Virus record (IMG/VR): IMGVR_UViG_3300048587_000396
Location: 1-57,115 of that record
Reading direction: 5' to 3' (one strand)
DNA: 57,115 nt
Source of the DNA: a virus
In this document: piece by piece, positions 47,114 to 54,302 of the stretch
Numbering within the stretch: position 1 is the first letter of the stretch
Layout: every line of letters begins with the position of its first letter
Made by a program: the position numbers and the translations under genes
Notes under the pieces: generated by a model
What the model was told of the DNA's origin: nothing
What the model saw: only the letters and a program-made list of their open reading frames with translations
The model's database searches: none

Positions 47114-47692
47114 TTATCTCCTCTTCGGTTTGACGGGCTTGACGACAGCCCGGCGAGCCTGATACAGGTTCAGGTCGTCGACGGGCAGCTTCCCTCCCTT
47201 TCGGATGAGCTCGCGCGCCCATGCCGCATAGGAGGAATGGTGAGCGGTGAGGTCCACCACGACATCCTGGTTCGTAGCCTTGCGGATGCGCCGCGCCAGA
47301 GATTCGGCTGACTCGAGATCGCCTTTCGGGAATTCGATCTGGATGGTGGCTCGGAGGATGTCTTCTCCCCCGTTCTCGTGCATGAAGGCGATGGCGCGCT
47401 CGCGCTTGTCCGGCTCCTTGGGGAGCGAGCCCTGCACGATGTCCTCGATCTTGACCTTGCGATCCTGGCTGACGAACTCCGTCATCTGAAGCTCAGCCAT
47501 CATCGTGGGCAGCTCGCGTTCGGTGATCTCGCGCAGTTCCTCCCTGCGTTTCTTGAGTTCCGTCTCCAGATGGTCGATAGCCGACTCCAGACCCAGAGAT
47601 TTGCGAACGAGGATGCCGAGTTGACCGAGTTTGTTCTCGTCGCGGGACATTCCCTTGACGTCGGCCAGTGGATTGAGAGCGACTTTCGCCAT
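47114..47692 (-). CDS. Coiled-coil phage protein, unknown
   Basis: 192 aa. Residues 25-65 form a coiled coil (SAIDHLETELKKRREELREITERELP), followed by MMAELQMTEFV and beta strands with VKIEDIVQGSLPKEPDKRERAIAFMHENGGEDILRATIQIEFPKGD. The pattern matches a phage family that often lies near ssDNA-binding or replication genes; role unknown. Promoter at 47718-47746. Confidence 0.65.
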   Translation of the reverse strand: MAKVALNPLADVKGMSRDENKLGQLGILVRKSLGLESAIDHLETELKKRREELREITERELPTMMAELQMTEFVSQDRKVKIEDIVQGSLPKEPDKRERAIAFMHENGGEDILRATIQIEFPKGDLESAESLARRIRKATNQDVVVDLTAHHSSYAAWARELIRKGGKLPVDDLNLYQARRAVVKPVKPKRR

Positions 47693-47717
47693 AGACGTCT
47701 CCTGAGCGGGCAGGCAA

Positions 47718-47746
47718 GCCTAGCAGGGCGGGCGCCGCGCGGCAAT
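47718..47746 (-). promoter_or_regulatory. Sigma70-like promoter
   Basis: Minus strand: TTGCCG, 17 bases, TAGGCT; leader with CAGGAGA before ATG 47692. A second TAGGCT just upstream (47749) lacks a good -35. Confidence 0.7.
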
Positions 47747-48075
47747 CAGCCTAGATTCTTCACGTAGGCGTCCAAGGCGATCTCCGCTTCGGTCCTCGTG
47801 CGATATGGTCCGTGTCGATTCGACCATGTCTCGTCCCAGAACCAGACCCTGTTCTGGAACAAGTGGATGGGGTCCTTCGGCAGCGAGAGACCCGCCGCCT
47901 CGATGATCGCCTTCGCGGCGTGATACTCCATGAGGATGCGGGCCTTCTGCGACGGGGGCTTTCGCTGCGCCTCCGCCTGCTCCATGCGCGCACACTCGCT
48001 GCGGAATCGCCACATCGCCTTCGCAATGGGATTCCCCTTGTCGATGAACAGCAGGAAGGCTTCGTCTTCGGTCAT
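47746..48075 (-). CDS. Hypothetical protein
   Basis: 109 aa. Helical N-terminus (TEDEAFLLFIDKGNPIAKAMWRFRSECARMEQAEAQRKPP), then AKAIIEAAGLSLPKDPIHLF and aromatic RVWFWDETWSNRHGPYRTRTEAE. No family recognised; 4-base overlap with the next downstream gene start. Confidence 0.6.
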   Translation of the reverse strand: MTEDEAFLLFIDKGNPIAKAMWRFRSECARMEQAEAQRKPPSQKARILMEYHAAKAIIEAAGLSLPKDPIHLFQNRVWFWDETWSNRHGPYRTRTEAEIALDAYVKNLG

Positions 48076-48344
48076 TCGCCGATCTCCCAGACTCGGTGAG
48101 CACGGATCATCTCGTGCTGGCGCTCGGTCAGCCGACAGGCGTGGTCAACGATCACGGCCCTACCGGTCCCGCGGATGCGATATTCCAACTCCTCCGGAAC
48201 GATGGGGTTCAGATCGAGTCTGCCCAGGTGATGAGCCAGATGTCTCGTGTATTCCCTTGCTGCGGTGGTGGGACACACGAAGAATGCGCCTCGCGGAGCG
48301 TCGAGCATCTGCTTCGTCGTTCGGCCGGTGCCGCGGTCGCTCAT
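48072..48344 (-). CDS. Small P-loop-like protein
   Basis: 90 aa from ATG 48344 (GGGAG upstream). DRGTGRTTKQMLDAPRGAFFVCP resembles a truncated Walker A (GxGRTT) and first strand of a P-loop NTPase; a later strand AVIVDHACRL could be Walker B-like. Too short for a full NTPase. Confidence 0.55.
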   Translation of the reverse strand: MSDRGTGRTTKQMLDAPRGAFFVCPTTAAREYTRHLAHHLGRLDLNPIVPEELEYRIRGTGRAVIVDHACRLTERQHEMIRAHRVWEIGE

Positions 48345-48694
48345 GACCGTGACTCCCAATATCGCCCCTCAGGGCCGCAGTTCATCTCGGCTCGCTGCTC
48401 CAAAGGAGCCGGAGTCAGCGGGGGATAGTCCACCGAGAAGCGGGCATACTGCTGACCTCGAGCGAGGGAGCACGGCATCCGCACGCTTCCGGGAGCCCCC
48501 GTGACCGGGTTCGCCGCGTGAACCGGTCCGCCGTCCATGAAGCTTGGCAGCATGTAGCCCTGGCTCGCCGCCTTAGGAGCTCCCGACAGCACCTTCGGAT
48601 GGATGCAGAGGGCGTTGCCTCCGTCTCGAAAGATGTATCGGTCGATCCAGTGGATCTTGGCCCATCGGCAGGTCATGCAGGATGGTGCTTTCAT
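48341..48694 (-). CDS. Hypothetical cysteine-rich protein
   Basis: 117 aa from ATG 48694. Cysteines in SCMTCRWAK, LCIHP, MPCSL and MNCGPEGRYW suggest zinc binding or a cluster, a layout seen in several small phage proteins. 4-base overlaps with both neighbours. Longer upstream frame rejected. Confidence 0.6.
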   Translation of the reverse strand: MKAPSCMTCRWAKIHWIDRYIFRDGGNALCIHPKVLSGAPKAASQGYMLPSFMDGGPVHAANPVTGAPGSVRMPCSLARGQQYARFSVDYPPLTPAPLEQRAEMNCGPEGRYWESRS

Positions 48695-49002
48695 CGGACG
48701 GCCCTCAGCGGCACCACCGTCGAGCGACGCTGGAGGAGCGCCGCGCGCATGGTCCTGGTGGAGTTGATCGACGGGGGAATCTGGTTGAGGCAGACGCGAT
48801 ACCATGCGTCTCGCATCGCTGCCGACTCGCAGCGGAACGGGCCTCCCTCCATCGTGCCGCACATCCAATACCCTCCGGTGAAGATTGGCGGTTCGCCGAT
48901 CCCCCGCAGTCGGTTCCAGATGGCGATGGTTTCGCGATTGGCGAAGGTGATCTGGACCCGCGAGTGGGTGAGATCCTTCTGAATGGCTTCGGTTAGCTTC
49001 AT
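48691..49002 (-). CDS. Hypothetical protein
   Basis: 103 aa; CAGGAGG site. KLTEAIQKDLTHSRVQITFANRETIAIWNRLRGIG, then a Gly/Trp/Cys region (GGYWMCGTMEGGPFRC) and a basic end. First gene after the promoter at 49032-49060. Confidence 0.6.
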   Translation of the reverse strand: MKLTEAIQKDLTHSRVQITFANRETIAIWNRLRGIGEPPIFTGGYWMCGTMEGGPFRCESAAMRDAWYRVCLNQIPPSINSTRTMRAALLQRRSTVVPLRAVR

Positions 49003-49031
49003 GCCTTGATTGCCTCCTGAACGGCACCGCC

Positions 49032-49060
49032 AGCCTAGCGCGGCCGCGCTCGTTGAGCAA
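49032..49060 (-). promoter_or_regulatory. Sigma70-like promoter
   Basis: Minus strand: TTGCTC, 17 bases, TAGGCT; the string GCTAGGCTGGC matches the capsid promoter -10 region. Confidence 0.75.
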
Positions 49061-49460
49061 GCTGTTGATTCAGGAGAGCTTCGGCGATGCGGAGTGCGGC
49101 TCGGCCAGCCGGGCTCAACATCGATGTCCCTGGAGCCACGGGAACGCTGACTTCGATGCCAGTCTCCTCGTCACGGATGGTGAGGGTGTCCATCACGGAT
49201 GCTCGTAAAGATGCCAGACGAAACCGGTCCACCAGGATGGTCGCGCGATGCTCCAGACCGCTCTCGATCGTCCATCCGGTGCCGACGATGGAGAAAGTCC
49301 GCATGACCGACGGCTCGGTTCCCGACTCCACCTCCATCCAGATGAACAGATCGCTGCCCTGCTGGTCGAAGTGAATGAACTTCGAGTTCGCCGTCACGTG
49401 GCACCTGACGAGATTGCCAGTCGTGGGGTTCGCCAGGAACTTGTAGAAGGTGCGGCTCAT
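49035..49460 (-). CDS. DUF7352-like small protein
   Basis: 141 aa from ATG 49460. TFYKFLANPTTGNLVRCHVTANSKFIHFDQQGSDLFIWMEVES and FSIVGTGWTI follow the pattern of DUF7352 phage proteins (short beta domain with FLHV and IFGTGH-like strings). A C-terminal helix is added. Function unknown. Confidence 0.5.
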   Translation of the reverse strand: MSRTFYKFLANPTTGNLVRCHVTANSKFIHFDQQGSDLFIWMEVESGTEPSVMRTFSIVGTGWTIESGLEHRATILVDRFRLASLRASVMDTLTIRDEETGIEVSVPVAPGTSMLSPAGRAALRIAEALLNQQLAQRARPR

Positions 49461-49819
49461 GGCTTCTTGATCTCCTCGATCCACGCCAGAACGGCGGCGA
49501 TGTGCTGTTCGTTGATGATGCGGCACCGAACATCGTAGCCGGTTCGGTAGAACTTGGAGCGAGGGCCGGGCCACCGCGTTCGTTGCTCCAGCTCCCGCAG
49601 ATAGGCCACGAGCTCGCTGGGCCAGCCGAGCCACTCCTGCATGAAGCGACGGAAGTGGACCGTGCCCTTCGAGTGGAGGGCCTTGATCAGCGTTCGTCGA
49701 TCCGGCTTCGGGCGCTCGCCGAAGACATGGATCGTGTATTCGATGGAGCTTCGGCAGATGATGTCCCTGCGCGCCATGTCGTTCAGGATGGTCGGCAGAT
49801 GCAGCGGGGGAACACTCAT
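49457..49819 (-). CDS. Hypothetical protein
   Basis: 120 aa from ATG 49819 (ATGA overlap). Contains ICRSSIEYTIHVFGERPKPDRRTLIKALHSKGTVHF and a helix WLGWPSELVAYLRELEQR. No family recognised. Confidence 0.55.
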   Translation of the reverse strand: MSVPPLHLPTILNDMARRDIICRSSIEYTIHVFGERPKPDRRTLIKALHSKGTVHFRRFMQEWLGWPSELVAYLRELEQRTRWPGPRSKFYRTGYDVRCRIINEQHIAAVLAWIEEIKKP

Positions 49820-50007
49820 GGCTTCTTGATCTCCGGTTCGGGTTTCTCGGGCTTCCATCCACGATTGCCGTCGGGAACGTGGAACACGTCGCGGCTCGTG
49901 TCGCCGGTGTTGCGGATCTCCCCCGTCGTGAAGAAGCTGCAGTCGCAGCATCCCCACGCGAGGTTGTCATCCCAGAGCCGATGGCTCCCGCACTTCGGGC
50001 AGGGCAT
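49816..50007 (-). CDS. Zinc-ribbon protein
   Basis: 63 aa. MPCPKCGSHRLW and WGCCDCSFF form a clear Cys4 zinc ribbon, followed by a Pro/Lys tail. Probably a small nucleic-acid or protein-binding factor. Confidence 0.65.
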   Translation of the reverse strand: MPCPKCGSHRLWDDNLAWGCCDCSFFTTGEIRNTGDTSRDVFHVPDGNRGWKPEKPEPEIKKP

Positions 50008-50495
50008 CAGCCAGCCGGATTCAGGCTGACGTCGAGCTCGCGCTTCTGCGCCTCCGGCGTGAACAGCACGGGGGACAGCTCCTTGAACGAGTTCTTGCCC
50101 CCGAAGTCGTTGCGGTAGATCATGAACCGCGCGAACTGGCTCGGGCGGCAGACGACGATCACCACCTCGCCCATCGGGCTGGACGGGAACGGCGCGCCGA
50201 AAGCCTTGTAGAAGGCGTCGCGCGTGGGTTGATCCAGGCCGTAGGGCTGGAGGTTGAACCGCACGCGATCACGGGGCATGGACATGTGGGCGAGTATCCT
50301 TGCTTCGATTGAGGAGTAGTCGGCGTGAATCAGCGGGTCATCGATGATGACTGCGCTGGGAGTGAGGCCCTGCCATCCGGCTGAGGCGGACTCGTAGTCA
50401 ACGTAGACCACTCGGCCGGTCGGGCTCGGGCCATACATCGCGGCGAAGTTACGACGCTTCGCAGCGTGGTATCGCCAGTTCTTGGCTCGGCTCAT
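50007..50495 (-). CDS. Hypothetical protein carrying a polymerase motif-A-like string
   Basis: 162 aa from ATG 50495. RVVYVDYESASAGWQGLTPSAVIID is followed by HADYSSIEARILAHM, nearly the family A polymerase motif A. No motif B or C is present, and the rest (EVVIVVCRPSQFARFMIYRND) is unrelated. It may be a fossil or a convergent string. Overlaps neighbours by 1-4 bases. Confidence 0.5.
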   Translation of the reverse strand: MSRAKNWRYHAAKRRNFAAMYGPSPTGRVVYVDYESASAGWQGLTPSAVIIDDPLIHADYSSIEARILAHMSMPRDRVRFNLQPYGLDQPTRDAFYKAFGAPFPSSPMGEVVIVVCRPSQFARFMIYRNDFGGKNSFKELSPVLFTPEAQKRELDVSLNPAG

Positions 50496-50791
50496 TCGAT
50501 GGTCTTCCTTGCGTCGCCGCAGAGCGGGCACTTGAGGGTGATGTTCCGACGATTGACGGAGACGGTCCCCCGGCAGTCGTGGGCGTCGCCTCGCTGTTCG
50601 CAATGAACCTCGAGGAACTTCTTGTAGATCTCGGCCTCCCTGCCCTCCACCCTCGTGGGGACGTGGCAGGCATTGACCTCGCGCTTGACCTTCACTGGCT
50701 CCTCCAGGAACAGGGTTGAATCGGGGTCACGCATGAATCTCGCCCAGAAGCGGGATTGCAGGGCCAGCCAATCACTTCGTGTCCGGATCAT
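50492..50791 (-). CDS. Small zinc-motif protein
   Basis: 99 aa from ATG 50791. VNACHVPTRVEGREAEIYKKFLEVHCEQRG and a final LKCPLCGDARKTIE suggest a zinc site. 20-base overlap with the gene upstream. Confidence 0.55.
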   Translation of the reverse strand: MIRTRSDWLALQSRFWARFMRDPDSTLFLEEPVKVKREVNACHVPTRVEGREAEIYKKFLEVHCEQRGDAHDCRGTVSVNRRNITLKCPLCGDARKTIE

Positions 50792-51281
50792 GGGCCTTCC
50801 TCTGATCTGGTCGCGGGCCGGTCGCCACCAGACGGCTGCCTCCCTTCGGGACCCTGGCCCTCTGCATCTTGGCGGCCTTGATCTTCCCACGCTCGCTCGC
50901 GTTGTGCTTCGTCGAGGCATTCGCATTGTCATGCGGGGACTTGATGCGCTCGAAAGTCACACGGCAGTCGACAATGGCCGCGAACATGGACGGAAGCATT
51001 CTTCGAGCCTCCTTCTCGGCTTCTGGATTGCTCTCCTGAAGGGCGATGAGCTCGTCTCGATAGCGATCCCCGTGACCCATTCTAGAAAGGAACGCTTCGG
51101 GAGTGGGCCTCTTTCCGCAAGTCGTTCTGACGTGCGGAAACTTCTTCCACATGACTCGAGCTGCGTCAATCAGTCGAGCTCCGGACATGCCGACCCGACC
51201 CAAGGCGATCCTCAACGCTGGATATTGTCCTACCCAATCCACCAGAGGGCGAGCGTCGGACTCAGCGGCTATCTTCATCAT
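50772..51281 (-). CDS. Basic protein, unknown
   Basis: 169 aa. Helical N-terminal two-thirds (DWVGQYPALRIALGRVGMSGARLIDAARVMWKKFP), with a strongly basic tail (NASERGKIKAAKMQRARVPKGGSRL). Likely binds nucleic acid by charge. Confidence 0.55.
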   Translation of the reverse strand: MMKIAAESDARPLVDWVGQYPALRIALGRVGMSGARLIDAARVMWKKFPHVRTTCGKRPTPEAFLSRMGHGDRYRDELIALQESNPEAEKEARRMLPSMFAAIVDCRVTFERIKSPHDNANASTKHNASERGKIKAAKMQRARVPKGGSRLVATGPRPDQRKAHDPDTK

Positions 51282-51492
51282 GATTCCACTCTCCGCACCA
51301 GTCGTTCGGGCTCACCAGCGGCCAGAAGGTCTTGCTGTAGATCTCGGCGGCCGTGACCACGGTCGGGGGATATCGCCGGCACTCGAACTTGTCGATCACC
51401 AGCATTCCCTCGCGCCTGTGGATGCAGGTCCGGCACTCCCTCACAGGACCACCAGAGTGTTCTGCGATCTCGTGACCGCCGTGTAGAGCCAT
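51262..51492 (-). CDS. Small cysteine protein, unknown
   Basis: 76 aa from ATG 51492 (GGGAGGTGAGG upstream), starting inside the helicase 3' end. VRECRTCIHRREG, KFECRRYPPTVV and NDWCGEW follow a pattern of small phage proteins with C..C...CRR.PP...W...DWCGE and likely bind metal. Confidence 0.6.
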   Translation of the reverse strand: MALHGGHEIAEHSGGPVRECRTCIHRREGMLVIDKFECRRYPPTVVTAAEIYSKTFWPLVSPNDWCGEWNHDEDSR

Positions 51493-52631
51493 TGCCTCAC
51501 CTCCCTCTCGGGCATGACCCGCTTCATGCCCGCTCGTTGATCCACGACAACGACGTGCTTCCACTCGTTGCCCTGCGCTCGGTGCGCCGTGATGCAGTAA
51601 CCGAACGAGAACAGGTTCTGCCCGTCCGTATCTCGCGGCACCTTCGACGTCACCATCTGAAAGTCCTCGACCTCGACCATCTGGCCGAATTCATTACGGA
51701 CCAGCAGCGAGGGCTCCGTCGCAACGACGGTGACGATCTCGTTGTTGAGCAAGTCCCCCGCGTTCGAGCGGGAGATCAGACGTTCGCCGACCTGCGGATC
51801 CTCGCCAACGTAGCCGAGTTTCGAACGAATACGGTCGTTCCACTCGTCAACAGTGTCGTTTCGCCACGCTACGATCATTGCGTCGCCGGTCGCTATGAGC
51901 ATTCCCAGACGCTCGCCATCGACCGATTTCCGCCGGAACGGCTTCAAGTCGAACTCGTCCGAGGTCCTGATTTCCTGCGCGAGCTGCAGAATTGGCCCAT
52001 CGTGGCGATGGACATGCGTGAGGGTCACGGTGGGCTCGTAGTCGGAGTAGATGTTGCGACCCTTGACCGGGGGAAGCTGGAACTCGTCGCCGACCATCAC
52101 GATGAGGCGTCCATCGCGGCGCATCTCTTCGAAATATCCCGTGGTGACCATGGAGGATTCGTCCATGACAGCGACGGGACGGATGAACCGATCTCGCTTA
52201 TCCTGGAGCGCTCCCCGCAGGTCATCGCCCTCAAACTCGCTGATGTGCGTGAATCCCAGCTTGCGCTTTTCCTTCAGCGAGTCGCGCTTCGCCCGGACGG
52301 TCGCTATCTTGTCGACATTCTGGGGGCGTTCCGCCAGGGCTTCCTGGAGCTCGTCGTCCAACTCGCGGAACCGCTTCGTGTATTCCGATCGCGAGACGAA
52401 TTCCCCCCGGTAGAAGGTCATTGCCTCGTCGATCCCCTTCGACTGGAGGCGCCTCGCGGCAGCATTCGTGGGAGCATAGACCACCGCGTCAGTCCCGAGG
52501 CGACGCTTGAGCTCAGAGATTGTCGTGGTCTTGCCCGTCCCTGCCTGACCGTCGATGATGACCAGCCCCCGTCCCTGCTCGCGCGCTCGCAGAACAGTGG
52601 TGATGGCCTCCTCTTGACTGTCACTGAGCAC
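51441..52631 (-). CDS. RecD/Dda-like superfamily 1 helicase
   Basis: 396 aa from GTG 52631 (GGAAGG upstream). Motif I DGQAGTGKTTT near 30-40, motif Ia APTNAAARRL, motif II VMDESSMV, motif III MVGDEFQLPPV, and C-terminal motifs YCITAHRAQGNEW and WLYTAVTRSQ. No separate domain is fused. Probably unwinds DNA ahead of the phage polymerase. Confidence 0.9.
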   Translation of the reverse strand: MLSDSQEEAITTVLRAREQGRGLVIIDGQAGTGKTTTISELKRRLGTDAVVYAPTNAAARRLQSKGIDEAMTFYRGEFVSRSEYTKRFRELDDELQEALAERPQNVDKIATVRAKRDSLKEKRKLGFTHISEFEGDDLRGALQDKRDRFIRPVAVMDESSMVTTGYFEEMRRDGRLIVMVGDEFQLPPVKGRNIYSDYEPTVTLTHVHRHDGPILQLAQEIRTSDEFDLKPFRRKSVDGERLGMLIATGDAMIVAWRNDTVDEWNDRIRSKLGYVGEDPQVGERLISRSNAGDLLNNEIVTVVATEPSLLVRNEFGQMVEVEDFQMVTSKVPRDTDGQNLFSFGYCITAHRAQGNEWKHVVVVDQRAGMKRVMPEREVRQWLYTAVTRSQNTLVVL

Positions 52632-53076
52632 TGACCTTCCTCCCTGCGAGCACGAACGCGAAGGGCTCACGTTTGAGGTTGATACCCGCGTGGCAGAAGT
52701 AGAAGCGGCCAGGAACGGGTTCGGCCTTGAGCGCCAGCATGAGGACGCGAGTGGCCTCCTCGAAGGCCTCCTGCGTCGCTCGGTGTTCCGGTCCCATGAG
52801 GTCCATCAGTGCGATGATGTTCGCGGTGAAGATCGGGAGCACCTTCCGCGCCTCGTCCTCAGATATGGGCGCCGTGCTCGCAACAGCCTGATTACGCGCG
52901 AGGCCCTCGTTGTCCGCGCCGCAGATCATGAGACCGCTCCTCGTGGAGAAGGCGACGAGGCTGAGGCCCGGCAGACGAGGCTGACGCTGGATCTCGTCGA
53001 TGGCATTTCGCATTCGGTCGAGCTCCACTCCAGAGACCTCACCGATAAGCGTGTCGATTTCGCTGTTGACGTCCAT
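52621..53076 (-). CDS. Hypothetical protein
   Basis: 151 aa from ATG 53076 (CAGGAG site). Helical; contains DVNSEIDTLIGEVSGVELDRM, a strand LSLVAFSTRSGLMICGAD and a helix EEATRVLMLALKAEP. It heads the leftward block, divergent from the primase gene, so it should be made early. Function unknown. Confidence 0.6.
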   Translation of the reverse strand: MDVNSEIDTLIGEVSGVELDRMRNAIDEIQRQPRLPGLSLVAFSTRSGLMICGADNEGLARNQAVASTAPISEDEARKVLPIFTANIIALMDLMGPEHRATQEAFEEATRVLMLALKAEPVPGRFYFCHAGINLKREPFAFVLAGRKVSAQ

Positions 53077-53194
53077 GTAATGCTCCTGAACAAGCGGCGC
53101 CATGCTGCGCCCATTACTTGCTCGTGGCAAGCCTTTTACTTCATCACTACATATTGTGTCAGTGAAATGCGGTCGCACGCAAGGTATAGCGCGC

Positions 53195-53223
53195 TTGCGC
53201 TGGCGCGCCGTTGCGCCTAGCGT
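53195..53223 (+). promoter_or_regulatory. Sigma70-like promoter for the primase-helicase operon
   Basis: TTGCGC, 17 bases, TAGCGT. Confidence 0.65.
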
Positions 53224-53230
53224 AAAAGGT

Positions 53231-53257
53231 GGCCCGGAAGCACGATGCCTCCGGGCC
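53231..53257 (+). promoter_or_regulatory. Leader hairpin
   Basis: GGCCCGGA pairs with TCCGGGCC over an 11-base loop, just downstream of the predicted transcription start. TTCAGGAG follows at 53271, leading to ATG 53287, which is not in frame with the primase gene. An attenuator or a short leader peptide is possible. Confidence 0.45.
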
Positions 53258-53378
53258 GAGTTGCTCTTTGTTCAGGAGACCGCTCGATGGAGCGGGCAGG
53301 GCTCGCGCCGTGCCGCAGCACCGTAGCAGGGCGCGGTCTCTTGAGCAAGCGTGGCATGGCTCAGGGGGAATCGTGGCG

Positions 53379-54302
53379 ATGGGGGAAGTTCCGTGGTCTG
53401 TTGATGCGCCGTCAAGCATCGCGGAGTATGCCCCCGCGCTCGTTCCCATTCTACTTCGCAAATATCCAGCAATGCGGCCCGACTCGGCGAAGTGGGACGA
53501 GTTCCTGCGTGAGGTCGCCCGAAGGTGTCAGACGACAACACGAGAGGTCAACGTCCAAGCCCTCCGCTGGATCCAGATGAACGAGACCGAGAAGCGGCCG
53601 AAAGGCGACTACGACAGCCTCGGCTACTATCTCCTTCCGTCCGTCACGCAGATCAGGGCGAAGTGGACGCGATTAGAGGAAGGTCCTCGACCTTACCTCC
53701 AGTCTCGCTGCCTCTGGCCGCTCCTCCCTCAAGAGAAGGCGGTGGTGAAGTCCTGGTCCGACCTCGGCTACGGATATTCCATCGATAAGGGAGGAGGGCG
53801 CAAGGTTCCCGTGCAGTTCACTCGCAACTCGTTGATCGTGTGCATCAGCGATGGACGATCGTTGGTCGGCTTTCAGGCGCTCGCGCTCAGCTCGAACTGG
53901 ACGTGGGCCGAGACGGTCGGCGGGGGAACTAAGGACGTCAAGATCCGCTCGACGCTCCTCGAGGGAGGCCGGATGAGCGAGCATGCGGCGGTGAGGTTGT
54001 CGGCGCCGACTAGAACGGGAGTTCTAGCCGTAGCCGAAGGTGTCGAGACCGCCATGTCCTACACTCGTCTGACCGGGACGCCATGCTGGGCGAGGCTGGG
54101 CGGAAAGAACCTTGGGACCTTCACGCCTCCCCCTGGAGTGCGGAAGCTCATTCACGTTCACGATGGAGACGACGAAGCTGACCGAGCGTATGAGCGGCTC
54201 AAGCGTCGTCTGATGGGGAGGATAGAAGTGGTGTTTCACCGAGACGAGGACGGGGATATGAACGATCGGCTTGTCAGGGAGACCTCCCGTGGCGAAGGTT
54301 GA
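53379..54302 (+). CDS. Toprim-domain primase-like protein
   Basis: 307 aa from ATG 53379 (GGGGGAA 9 bases upstream; GTG 53373 possible). Residues 100-200 resemble the segment before Toprim in phage primases (RPYLQSRCLWPLLPQE...). Toprim: Glu220 in LAVAEGVETAM and Asp262/Asp264 in HVHDGDDEADRAY. No N-terminal zinc finger is visible. With the next gene it makes a split primase-helicase. Confidence 0.8.
   Translation: MGEVPWSVDAPSSIAEYAPALVPILLRKYPAMRPDSAKWDEFLREVARRCQTTTREVNVQALRWIQMNETEKRPKGDYDSLGYYLLPSVTQIRAKWTRLEEGPRPYLQSRCLWPLLPQEKAVVKSWSDLGYGYSIDKGGGRKVPVQFTRNSLIVCISDGRSLVGFQALALSSNWTWAETVGGGTKDVKIRSTLLEGGRMSEHAAVRLSAPTRTGVLAVAEGVETAMSYTRLTGTPCWARLGGKNLGTFTPPPGVRKLIHVHDGDDEADRAYERLKRRLMGRIEVVFHRDEDGDMNDRLVRETSRGEG

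Larger units (their letters stand above)
53077..53378. promoter_or_regulatory. Divergent intergenic control region
   Basis: About 300 bases between divergent blocks. It holds the rightward promoter at 53195-53223, a TATACC box reading leftward near 53184-53189 (weak -35), an AT-richer stretch (about 53110-53165), and the leader hairpin at 53231-53257. Confidence 0.55.
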
